Source of the DNA: Euryarchaeota archaeon UBA226
Lineage (GTDB): Archaea; Thermoplasmatota; Poseidoniia; Poseidoniales; Poseidoniaceae
Reading direction: 5' to 3'
DNA: 14,884 bases
Assembly (NCBI GenBank): GCA_002505935.1
Contig: DAWL01000066.1
Coordinates: 1 to 14,884 of the forward strand
This document shows positions 1 to 7,201 of the stretch, piece after piece (position 1 is the first letter of the stretch; each line of letters starts with the position of its first letter). Below the pieces are notes generated by a model. It was not told the DNA's origin. It ran no database searches and saw nothing but the letters and a program-made list of their open reading frames with translations. The translations under genes and the position numbers were made by a program.

Positions 1-419
1 AGAACCGCCTTGTATCCTGCAAGATTGTCTTGACTGGAATTGACATCCATTGCCTGAGCACGGGATAAGCGGCGAGGAATCATGTCCATGCTGAACAGCG
101 TAATACCTGCCGACAAAGCCGCTTTTACACTGTCGTGGTCCCTGAAGGGGTCACTGACGCAAGCCAACATCTGACCCTTCTTCATTTTCGAAACATCAGG
201 CATACGAATCGAGATGATGATATCACAAGACATGATTTCTTCACGCGATGCAATACTTGCTCCTGCAGCAACATATTCTTCGTCTGAATATCGAGCTTGG
301 GCACCCGCACCAGATTCGACGAGAACCTCAAATCCTGCCTTTGCTAATTTCTTCATCGAACTAGGCACAATAGCCACGCGATTTTCAGATTCCGGCTCAA
401 CAGGTACTCCCAAGCGCAT
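1..419 (-). CDS. pntA: NAD(P) transhydrogenase subunit alpha, N-terminal part (partial, runs off left edge)
   Basis: This is the first 139 residues of the alpha subunit of proton-translocating NAD(P)+ transhydrogenase, which transfers hydride between NADH and NADP+ at the membrane. Read on the minus strand from the ATG at 419-417, it begins MRLGVPVEPESENRVAIVPS, the usual opening of the PntA/alanine dehydrogenase family. Further on come VESGAGAQARYSDEEY and, near residues 113-137, MDMIPRRLSRAQAMDVNSS followed by NLAGYKAV. The PR.SRAQ.(M/L)D..SS..N.AGY pattern is typical of PntA and argues against alanine dehydrogenase, which has a different sequence there. The frame has no stop and continues past base 1, so the NAD-binding core and any membrane segments are not visible. 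The gene diverges from the malate dehydrogenase gene across about 150 bases. In photoheterotrophic marine archaea this enzyme could use the proton gradient to make NADPH; that role is inferred. Confidence 0.9.
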   Translation of the reverse strand, partial: MRLGVPVEPESENRVAIVPSSMKKLAKAGFEVLVESGAGAQARYSDEEYVAAGASIASREEIMSCDIIISIRMPDVSKMKKGQMLACVSDPFRDHDSVKAALSAGITLFSMDMIPRRLSRAQAMDVNSSQDNLAGYKAV

Positions 420-566
420 TGACTCACATCCATTTGTCGAGAAGGAAGGTACTCAACAAGCGATGGGACCTGAAGTCAGTTCTTCAATGCCACGGCCAAG
501 AAGAGTCCGTGATTCTGCCACCAACGTGCTTATGGGCTCAACATATGTGGGCCATGTGAGTGTGAA
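420..566. promoter_or_regulatory. divergent pntA-mdh intergenic region
   Basis: These 147 bases separate the divergent starts of pntA and mdh and should carry both promoters. On the plus strand, CTTATGGG around 529-536 could be a weak TATA element. It lies about 27 bases before a transcript start near 560, which would give mdh a leader of about ten bases or less. The palindrome ACATATGT (541-548) lies just downstream and could be an operator or chance. I see no convincing TATA element for pntA and no strong Shine-Dalgarno for either gene. The region is open in one frame on each strand, but neither translation resembles a known protein. Confidence 0.4.
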
Positions 567-569
567 GTG

Positions 570-1508
570 ATGACCTCTGGACGCAGCAAGATAGCAGTGA
601 TTGGCGCAGGCAATGTTGGAGCAACATGTGCCTTCGTTTTGGCCCAAATGAAACTCGGAGACATTGTCATGTTAGATATTTTCGAAGGCTTCGCCAAAGG
701 TAAGGCTCTCGATATGAGTCAAGATGCACAGGTATTGAATTACGACGGAAATATAACCGGAACCGCTGATTACGCAGATATCGCTGGAGCAGACGTAGTA
801 GTCGTTACCAGCGGATTCCCTAGGCAACCAGGAATGAGCAGAGAAGACCTCATTGGTAAGAACGCTGAGATCATCACTCAAGTTGGTACAGGAATCAAGG
901 AACATGCGCCCGATTCGATAATCGTCATGGTGACTAATCCGCTCGATCTAATGACCTATCACATGCAGAAGATAACTGGATTCCCAACTCATCGCGTTGT
1001 TGGTCAAGCAGGTATCCTTGACAGCGCTCGAATGACCCACTTCATCGCTGATGCGGTAGGTTGTAGCGAGGAAGATGTGCAAGCAATGGTTCTTGGAGGC
1101 CATGGAGATACCATGGTTCCTCTTCCTAGATATACCACAGTAGGCGGAATTTCAGTCGATCAGTTACTCGATGAAGAAACCATAGCCGCAATCTGTGAAA
1201 GAACTGCCAAAGGTGGTGGAGAAATTGTCAAACTTCTCGAAAGAGGTAGTGCATTCTATGCTCCAGGAAGTGCAGCAGCGATAATGGCTGAAGCAATTGT
1301 CCAAGATCGCAAGAGATTGATCCCCGCAAGCGCATATCTCACAGGGCAATACGGATTGGATGAAGTCTACATTGGAGTGCCCATCATCTTAGGTTCCAAT
1401 GGTGTGGAGAAAATCATCGAGTTGGAATTGACAGAAGGTGAGTTATCCAGCCTACAAGGTTCGGGTAATTTCTACAAGCAACAACTCAGTGAATTGCTCG
1501 GCTATTGA
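570..1508 (+). CDS. mdh: malate dehydrogenase (LDH-like, NAD-dependent)
   Basis: This 312-residue protein belongs to the lactate/malate dehydrogenase superfamily and should interconvert malate and oxaloacetate with NAD(H) in the cytoplasm (TCA cycle). The N-terminal Rossmann motif GAGNVG is at residues 12-17, and Asp36 (MLDIFEG) favours NAD over NADP. The substrate loop reads GFPRQPGMSRED. Arg85 takes the place of the Gln that marks lactate dehydrogenases, and Arg91 is the second substrate-binding Arg, so the call is malate rather than lactate. The catalytic pair is Asp151 (GQAGILDSAR, with substrate Arg154) and His178 (GGHGDTMVP). Length and motifs fit the tetrameric, LDH-like MDH group of archaea and many bacteria. 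The start could be ATG 570 or the adjacent in-frame GTG 567; ATG is preferred. The last 7 bases overlap the end of the convergent metallo-hydrolase gene. The neighbouring pntA also acts on NAD(P)H. Confidence 0.95.
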   Translation: MTSGRSKIAVIGAGNVGATCAFVLAQMKLGDIVMLDIFEGFAKGKALDMSQDAQVLNYDGNITGTADYADIAGADVVVVTSGFPRQPGMSREDLIGKNAEIITQVGTGIKEHAPDSIIVMVTNPLDLMTYHMQKITGFPTHRVVGQAGILDSARMTHFIADAVGCSEEDVQAMVLGGHGDTMVPLPRYTTVGGISVDQLLDEETIAAICERTAKGGGEIVKLLERGSAFYAPGSAAAIMAEAIVQDRKRLIPASAYLTGQYGLDEVYIGVPIILGSNGVEKIIELELTEGELSSLQGSGNFYKQQLSELLGY

Positions 1509-2197
1509 TTAGGCAATACTCCACTTTGATTGGCAGGCAATGCACGATCGATCATCCTGACTTTACCAAGTCGCTGCCATTCAGCCGTCTGCCATGCTTC
1601 ATATTCCTCTATACTTGAACATTGGAGAGCTGGGTTGTTCTGACGATTCCATTCAAGAGTTCTCGGTTCGGCACCTGGCGGTTCATGACCGGACATGATT
1701 AACACATCTCCACTGAACCGATTCAAGACCGTAAGCGAGTTCCAATGTGCAAGTAAATCACCACCGGGAAGGTCATCTCTCCCTACTCCACCATCTCCAT
1801 TGAACAGGAAATCGCCCGTCAAGATCTGCCCTGAGAACTCCACAATCATACTGTCAGCAGTATGTCCTGGTGCGGCATGGAAAGAGAAAGTAATCGAGCC
1901 CATGTCAAGTTTCTCTTCATCGGCAACATGCTGAGTGACTCCGTATGTCGAGGCGCCTTCCAACATGATGAACTGACAACCAGTACGCTCAGCAAGTAAC
2001 CATCCCGCACTGATGTGGTCAGCATGCGTGTGGGTCCCAATAACCAGCTCTAATTCAAGACCCCGAATACTCAGAAGTGACAAATTGGTTTCGAGATTTT
2101 CCCAAATCGGGTCGATTAACGCAGCCTTGGAAGATTCCGGGCAAGATACCAGATAAGTGCGGGCCCAGCCCTCTTGATTCAACTGCTCGACCTGCAT
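1502..2197 (-). CDS. metallo-beta-lactamase-fold hydrolase, persulfide dioxygenase/glyoxalase II-like
   Basis: This 231-residue protein has the full metal-binding set of the MBL fold: HTHADH (His56, His58, Asp60, His61), His112 in APGHTADS, Asp129 in LTGDFLF and His171 in MSGHE. The segment GVGRDDLPGGD (137-147) after the bridging Asp is characteristic of the ETHE1 persulfide dioxygenase / YcbL-type glyoxalase II branch. Likely substrates are a low-molecular-weight thiol persulfide or a thioester. The sequence alone does not separate mononuclear iron dioxygenase activity from dinuclear hydrolase activity, and a glutathione substrate is doubtful in an archaeon. The C-terminal 50 residues after His171 are polar and Trp-containing and look like a lineage extension. 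No signal peptide is seen, so it is cytoplasmic. The start is ATG 2197, and no Shine-Dalgarno is visible. It is divergent from rmuC (93-base gap) and its stop overlaps the end of mdh. Confidence 0.82.
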   Translation of the reverse strand: MQVEQLNQEGWARTYLVSCPESSKAALIDPIWENLETNLSLLSIRGLELELVIGTHTHADHISAGWLLAERTGCQFIMLEGASTYGVTQHVADEEKLDMGSITFSFHAAPGHTADSMIVEFSGQILTGDFLFNGDGGVGRDDLPGGDLLAHWNSLTVLNRFSGDVLIMSGHEPPGAEPRTLEWNRQNNPALQCSSIEEYEAWQTAEWQRLGKVRMIDRALPANQSGVLPNQ

Positions 2198-2290
2198 GTA
2201 CTACGACTAGAGCAGATACTTGTCATTCTTCCGCCAATATTGCGAGAGTTCATAGAGGGTCGGCGCGACTCCGTACTTGGCGGCGTGGAA

Positions 2291-3547
2291 ATGGTTGACT
2301 ATACGGGCATGGTAGTAGCACTAATCGGGTCATTATTGGCATTCATCATTGGATGGTATTTAGCTAGGCAAGGAAATAATGGCGAGTTTAATGAAGACCG
2401 ATTGAAATTGCTCCTCAAAGAATCGAATTCCGATTCTGAGGCTGCACTTAGGGGAGAATTAAGGGACATGAACAGCGAAGCAAGAGAAACAATCATTCAG
2501 GCTGTAGAAGGCCTTGGTAGTGCTCAACAAGAGCACCTTGTCAATGTCAACAAAGGCCTGAAAGATCTGCAGGAGTCAAACAGCAAGAGTATCACAAACC
2601 TTCAGGAATCAAACGAAAAGAAACTCGAAGAAATGCGTAGCACAGTTGATGAGAAGTTGCAAACCACTCTAGAGAAGCGGATTGGTGAATCATTCAAACT
2701 GGTCAGTGACAGACTGGAAGCGGTACAACGCGGATTGGGTGAGATGCAGGCATTGGCAACAGATACTGCAGACTTGAAGAAAGTCTTGGCCAATGTGTCG
2801 ACGCGCGGGGCGCTGGGAGAAATCCAGGCAGAACAGATTCTGCAAAGTATACTCGCTCCCAATCAATATGACAAGAACGTCAAAACACATCCTGCTTGCA
2901 AAGGACAGGTTGAGTTCGCCATCAAACTTCCAGGTGCTGATGGAGATATTGAGAATCCAGTTTGGTTACCAATTGACTGCAAATTTCCAAAAGAAGATTA
3001 TGAGCGGTTACTAGATGCTTATGAGGGAGGAGATAAGAAAGTCATTGAAAAGGCATATTCAACGTTTGAGTCAAATGTTACCAACAAGGCAAAGACGATC
3101 AGAAAGGAGTATGTGTCGGCGCCACACACCACCGATTTTGCAGTGATGTTCCTACCTACTGAGGGGCTCTATGCAGATGTTGTAAGAAGAGCAGGATTGT
3201 TTGAAAAGCTTCAGCGTGATCATCAGATTGTAGTAACTGGTCCATCTACACTGGCAGCATTTGTGAACAGCCTTCAAATGGGCTTTAGAACACTAGCATT
3301 GGAAGCATCGGCAAGCGAGGTGTGGAATGTCTTAGGCGCTGTAAAAACTGAGTTTGTCAAATTTGGCGGAATGATGGAGACATTGCACAGACAACTCAAT
3401 ACTGCTGCAAACACGATTGGAGGAGATGGCGATTCAGTTCAACGTCGGCTCAGGGCCATGGAACGCAAGTTGAAGGACGTTGAGTCCCTGCCATTACCAA
3501 ATCAAACCAATTTGTTAGAACTTGATTCTGATGAATCGCAGGATTGA
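2291..3547 (+). CDS. rmuC: RmuC-family DNA recombination protein, membrane-anchored coiled coil
   Basis: The 418-residue product has the RmuC layout. There is an N-terminal membrane segment (about residues 6-25, MVVALIGSLLAFIIGWYLA), then a long Glu/Lys/Gln-rich helical region (about 35-170, with two near-repeats LQESNSKS and LQESNEKK). The conserved RmuC domain follows from about residue 180. It contains LPIDCKFPKEDY (Asp229, Lys231), which matches the D...K-type active site of this PD-(D/E)XK-like family, then FAVMFLPTEGLYADVV and VVTGPSTLAAFVNSLQMG. Bacterial RmuC limits recombination at short inverted repeats; the biochemical role is poorly defined and the archaeal role is unknown. The frame could be extended upstream to a TTG at 2174, but that overlaps the divergent hydrolase gene. 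ATG 2291 puts the membrane helix right at the N-terminus, as expected for RmuC. The NUDIX gene follows after 25 bases, probably in one transcript. Confidence 0.88.
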   Translation: MVDYTGMVVALIGSLLAFIIGWYLARQGNNGEFNEDRLKLLLKESNSDSEAALRGELRDMNSEARETIIQAVEGLGSAQQEHLVNVNKGLKDLQESNSKSITNLQESNEKKLEEMRSTVDEKLQTTLEKRIGESFKLVSDRLEAVQRGLGEMQALATDTADLKKVLANVSTRGALGEIQAEQILQSILAPNQYDKNVKTHPACKGQVEFAIKLPGADGDIENPVWLPIDCKFPKEDYERLLDAYEGGDKKVIEKAYSTFESNVTNKAKTIRKEYVSAPHTTDFAVMFLPTEGLYADVVRRAGLFEKLQRDHQIVVTGPSTLAAFVNSLQMGFRTLALEASASEVWNVLGAVKTEFVKFGGMMETLHRQLNTAANTIGGDGDSVQRRLRAMERKLKDVESLPLPNQTNLLELDSDESQD

Positions 3548-3572
3548 TGCAAGATGACCAGCAGGCCATGCT

Positions 3573-4292
3573 GTGGAATACCTACATCTGGAGCACGACG
3601 GCAAATTGTTGTTGGTCGATGAGCATGGAATTGGCCCTGTGATTCCCAAGCCTGGAAGAGACTCGTGTGAACAGGGTTGGTTGATGCGCCTTCCTTATCC
3701 AGAAGAAGTAAGGAGCATGGGTATTGAATGGAGTGAAAAGCGTCGCAACTCCTTACATTGGGGCAAAGAGAGTGCTACAGTAATTCATGGAGTTCCACAT
3801 ATTGATTGGCCTGAAAGTTGGGCGTGGAAAGATGCTGTGATAGGTGATTCAGCAGTACATCCAGCTGCAAGGGAATCGGTGTATCGAAGTATACATCGTC
3901 TAGTCTCAAAAGTCATGATCATCGATGAAGATTCTAATGTTGTTATGGCCAAGGTGAAGAGGGGGCATTTCGTTGGTGCTTGGACATTACCTGGAGGCTA
4001 CCTCGACTATTCCGAACATCCTGAAGACGGCGCCATCAGGGAAGCGATGGAAGAATTGGGCATTTCGATTGAACTGGACGATGTATCTCCAATCATTTCG
4101 CAGAACATTTTCTCGGATGAAGGAGTGAATTTCGTCTCTTTCACATATCTTTGCCGAGTTAGGCATGATTCTCTGTCCTTCAAACCTAAGGAAGATGAAA
4201 TAGCAGAGGTTGCATGGTTGAATGCCAAAGAAGCCCTTGAGAGAGCAGTTTCTTGGTTTGACCGCATGGCACTGGAGAGTATCATTCCTTGA
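3573..4292 (+). CDS. NUDIX hydrolase with an uncharacterised N-terminal domain
   Basis: This 239-residue protein carries a perfect NUDIX box at residues 142-164: G, five residues, E, seven residues, then REAMEELGI. The metal-binding REXXEE core is intact. The NUDIX fold runs from about residue 108 (VSKVMIIDEDSNVVMAKVKR) to the C-terminus. Such enzymes hydrolyse nucleoside diphosphates linked to another group (for example damaged NTPs, NADH, ADP-ribose or sugar nucleotides); the substrate cannot be told here. The first ~105 residues (PKPGRDSCEQGWLMRLPYPE, later WPESWAWKDAVIGD) match no domain I recognise and may set specificity. The only start compatible with the upstream in-frame stop at 3555-3557 and with the full N-terminal domain is GTG 3573. 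It lies 25 bases after rmuC in the same direction, suggesting co-transcription. Its stop overlaps the end of the convergent alaS by 11 bases. Confidence 0.88.
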   Translation: MEYLHLEHDGKLLLVDEHGIGPVIPKPGRDSCEQGWLMRLPYPEEVRSMGIEWSEKRRNSLHWGKESATVIHGVPHIDWPESWAWKDAVIGDSAVHPAARESVYRSIHRLVSKVMIIDEDSNVVMAKVKRGHFVGAWTLPGGYLDYSEHPEDGAIREAMEELGISIELDDVSPIISQNIFSDEGVNFVSFTYLCRVRHDSLSFKPKEDEIAEVAWLNAKEALERAVSWFDRMALESIIP

Positions 4293-7134
4293 GCAACTGT
4301 GTGCGAGCTTCAGCAAGCGCTGCTTCAAGGCCATCTGGATTACTGCCACCTCCTTGAGCAAAAGTTGGCCTGCCACCTCCACCTCCAGATATGTGATGTG
4401 CAATAGACTTGAGAATTGCATTTGCATCATGCCGTTCAGAAGCAATACTACTCTCAGTAATGGCGACTAGTAACTTTCCACCTCCATCCTTACTACCCAT
4501 GACTGCAACAGTTGGAGTATTCGCATCTCTAGTCAACTCTCCGACCATTCTTACCATCTGTTTACTATCACCATCAACTTCCATAATCACGTATCGCACT
4601 CCATCAACAACAGAAGCAGAAGAATCCCCGCCCCCTTGGGTTCTCAATCTAGTATTCTCTGCTTCCAATTGTTCTATCCTCTTGCGCTGGGTCTTCCATT
4701 CCTCAAAGAACCTGTGCGCCGTACGGGCCAACTCGGATTCATCAACACCAAAAATCTGAGCCGAACTATCGATTATTGCAGCCTGCTTCCTAGCATGTTG
4801 CAATGCTGCAGGGCCAGCGACAATATGCAATCTCTCTATACCATCCTGAACTGCAGTTGAACGGGTGATTCGTATCGAACCGATACGTGAAGGTGAATCA
4901 TGGTGAGTCCCTCCACAAGCCTGTATATCGTGTTCTCCGATTTTTAGGATGCGAACACTACCACCCTTAGGCGCTCCACCCTGATAGAGATCAAATCCAT
5001 ATTCCATGTCGGCTTCTCTACGATTCAATTCTTCCTTGACAGTCGAATCGACCTTTAGAAGAACCTGATTTGCCATACTCTCTATCTCATCTAGTTGTTC
5101 ACGATTCAATCTACTATGGTGTGTAATGTCAAGCCTAGCGGATTCAACAGTCTTGTTAGCACCTGCTTGATAGACATGGGGGCCTAGAATTCTACGCGCT
5201 GCCCCCCCAACAATATGAACCGCAGTATGGTGATCCATTAGTTGACGTCTGCGCACGACATCGATTATCGCTTCAACTTGGTCCCCAGCCTTGAGTTCAG
5301 ATTTTGTCATGTGGAGGATTACGTCATCTTCGATCTGTACATCAAAGACTTCCACCCCATTTATGGTGCCGAAATCCGCAGCCTGTCCACCTCCCTCTGG
5401 ATAGAAACAAGTCTGGTCTAAAACCACGGCATAACCTTCTCCACAAGGCTGGCAATGCAACACATTTGCTGCATTCTCACTCATCCAGACGTCTTCGTAG
5501 TAGAGTTTCTTGGTCGGGCTAAGTCCATGTTCAGGCGGCAATATGCTCGAGGCTACTGCTCCTTGTGCAGCCTGCTTGGCCTGGGCAGCATGTCGCAAGG
5601 CTAATTCCGCAGCAAATCCCGTACGCAAACCGAGTTCAGGCCAACCACTTCCATTTGCAAGCGAAATAACCAACGCAGGAGCCATTCCGTGACTATCATT
5701 CAACGTGAAAAGAATCTCATCAGGTATCTCCTTAGCATCCTTAGGAACACTTGCCAGCAGACTTTCGACAACATTGCTTCCTTTGCGAAGCATCTCTTTG
5801 TATCGAGACTCTTCGAGTTCCAGTATTTGCATGAGGCCCGAACGCGTTTGCTTCATTCCTTCATCGGAATAGTTGATGTCAAGATGGTGAGCAGCGAGTT
5901 CGGCTAGTGAAACATCTATCCCCAACTCATCTCTCATTCGAAGAACTCGACGAGCCATCATCCTCGCCAAATAACCAGCCTTAGCATTGGAAGGAACCAA
6001 ACCATCTCCCAACATATTACACAATGCATGCATGTGATCGGGGATGGCATATATCCGCGCCAAGGGCTCGAGTACCTCAGCCAAAGTAACTTCATCAATC
6101 GAAATTCCCGAATCTTCTAGTCTCTGCAACAATAACTTGCGCAAATCACTCTCATTAGAACCAATTTCAATATTCATAATGCCCATTAGTTTTGACAACT
6201 CGGATAGTAAAGAGTCCATGTCTGCGTCTAATTTGTCGAGAACATTTGAGAATCCTGCCAATCTCTTGAGCCACTCGACAGATTCGGGATAGATCGCCTC
6301 ATAGATTGTAGGTGTTCCAGCAGCAGCCCAACAGAACCTTTCCAAACCATAGCCCGTATCTACTACCTGCAAAGGCATCTTACGATAATTCAGACCACCA
6401 ATCTCCACATCACCATCAGGATGTTCTTCTAGATCCATGAATACAAGGGTGGCTAATTCAAGTCCACCAACCATCACTTCAACAGCCGCACCAGCATTAC
6501 CTCCTCCTGACCAAGGATTCTCAACATAGGATATCTCACTGGACTCTATTCCCAACTCCTCCACTAGGAGTTCGTCACAATATACCACACACTGATTCAT
6601 CCAATAATGGACTTCTCCTTCTTCCGGTCGATTGAACACATGATGCGCCATCATCTCAAAAGTGGTCAAATGCCTTCCTGAACGACCTACTGCATCCACA
6701 TCGGTCAAACGTATACAGGGTTGAGAAATCGCCAAAGGGTTTGCAGGAGGGTGAACTAATCCGCTTGTGACGTGTGGTTGGAAATCCGCGATTGACGCGA
6801 TTGTCAAATGAATGTCATCTCTCCATCTGGCCAAAACAGGATAGGGAGAAACTCTGCTATGTCCCCTTCGTTCGAAAAAGGAGATGAAGGTCTCTCTCAT
6901 CTTGTCTTTGAGTGCCATGCCGCGTTCGCTATATCCGGAAATCATCGGCTTACCGATGAAACTGTATTCGTCTCTACTGGTGTCACCACAGGTCTCTCGG
7001 CTCTCATCTCTAGTCCAGAAATATAGGCCGGATTCGATGCATTTACGGCGTATGAAACCATTCTCATGAAAGAATGGCAACTCAATCGCACCAAGCCCCA
7101 TCGCTGTCCCTCGACTTACCTCGGAACGATTCAT
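4282..7134 (-). CDS. alaS: alanyl-tRNA synthetase, archaeal type
   Basis: This class II synthetase of about 950 residues charges tRNA-Ala. From the N-terminus there is an archaeal-specific Cys-containing leader (NGFIRRKCIESGLYFWTRD, about 25-43). The catalytic core follows (DFQPHVTSGLVHPPANPLAI, GRHLTTFEMMAHHVFN, VDTGYGLERFCW), then the tRNA-recognition helical region. The editing domain has its zinc site intact (HTAVH, His636/His640, and CGGTH, Cys740/His744). A coiled linker (about 800-835) leads to the C-Ala domain, ending SGGGGGRPTFAQGGG near the C-terminus. The leader keeps only two of the four cysteines I expect from archaeal homologues: Cys32 and Cys49 remain, with Ser35 and Arg54 at the other sites. 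The start may instead be ATG 7101, which has a GAGGG Shine-Dalgarno-like sequence six bases upstream and would give 939 residues; ATG 7134 is the longer option. The gene is divergent from rtcB and its stop overlaps the NUDIX gene. Confidence 0.96.
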   Translation of the reverse strand: MNRSEVSRGTAMGLGAIELPFFHENGFIRRKCIESGLYFWTRDESRETCGDTSRDEYSFIGKPMISGYSERGMALKDKMRETFISFFERRGHSRVSPYPVLARWRDDIHLTIASIADFQPHVTSGLVHPPANPLAISQPCIRLTDVDAVGRSGRHLTTFEMMAHHVFNRPEEGEVHYWMNQCVVYCDELLVEELGIESSEISYVENPWSGGGNAGAAVEVMVGGLELATLVFMDLEEHPDGDVEIGGLNYRKMPLQVVDTGYGLERFCWAAAGTPTIYEAIYPESVEWLKRLAGFSNVLDKLDADMDSLLSELSKLMGIMNIEIGSNESDLRKLLLQRLEDSGISIDEVTLAEVLEPLARIYAIPDHMHALCNMLGDGLVPSNAKAGYLARMMARRVLRMRDELGIDVSLAELAAHHLDINYSDEGMKQTRSGLMQILELEESRYKEMLRKGSNVVESLLASVPKDAKEIPDEILFTLNDSHGMAPALVISLANGSGWPELGLRTGFAAELALRHAAQAKQAAQGAVASSILPPEHGLSPTKKLYYEDVWMSENAANVLHCQPCGEGYAVVLDQTCFYPEGGGQAADFGTINGVEVFDVQIEDDVILHMTKSELKAGDQVEAIIDVVRRRQLMDHHTAVHIVGGAARRILGPHVYQAGANKTVESARLDITHHSRLNREQLDEIESMANQVLLKVDSTVKEELNRREADMEYGFDLYQGGAPKGGSVRILKIGEHDIQACGGTHHDSPSRIGSIRITRSTAVQDGIERLHIVAGPAALQHARKQAAIIDSSAQIFGVDESELARTAHRFFEEWKTQRKRIEQLEAENTRLRTQGGGDSSASVVDGVRYVIMEVDGDSKQMVRMVGELTRDANTPTVAVMGSKDGGGKLLVAITESSIASERHDANAILKSIAHHISGGGGGRPTFAQGGGSNPDGLEAALAEARTQLLKE

Positions 7135-7201
7135 ACCTTCAATGAAACGGCTATACTGACACGCATGTGCTTATATCACCTAGTTGAACGAGATGCCACA
7201 C
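7135..7201. promoter_or_regulatory. shared divergent promoter region of alaS and rtcB
   Basis: The 67 bases between the two starts contain CTTATATC at 7170-7177. Its TATATA-like core is near-palindromic, so it can be read as TTATATC on plus or GATATAAG on minus. On plus it is centred 28 bases before ATG 7202, the spacing expected for a leaderless archaeal transcript of rtcB. On minus it is centred 40 bases before ATG 7134 of alaS, with a purine-rich AGGTG just upstream that could act as a BRE. A second minus-strand candidate, AGTATAGC (about 7151-7158), would start transcription near 7128 and would favour ATG 7101 for alaS. The assignment is by pattern only. Confidence 0.55.

Noticed and set aside
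453..647. Minus-strand frame of about 64 codons in the pntA-mdh gap
   Set aside because: Its first part is antisense to the mdh Rossmann motif. The rest looks mildly protein-like but has no start codon or promoter of its own.
2174..2290. Upstream extension of rmuC from TTG 2174
   Set aside because: It overlaps the divergent hydrolase gene and would bury the N-terminal membrane helix behind 39 unconserved residues; ATG 2291 fits the family better.
2291..4292. Reading the RmuC-NUDIX pair as a proven defence island
   Set aside because: There is no transposase, integrase, restriction, toxin or CRISPR gene nearby. The surrounding genes are core metabolism and translation, so defence is only a hypothesis.
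3987..4445. Open minus-strand frame of about 152 codons across the NUDIX/alaS junction
   Set aside because: It overlaps the NUDIX box on the other strand and the end of alaS in another frame; its translation has no domain-like pattern.
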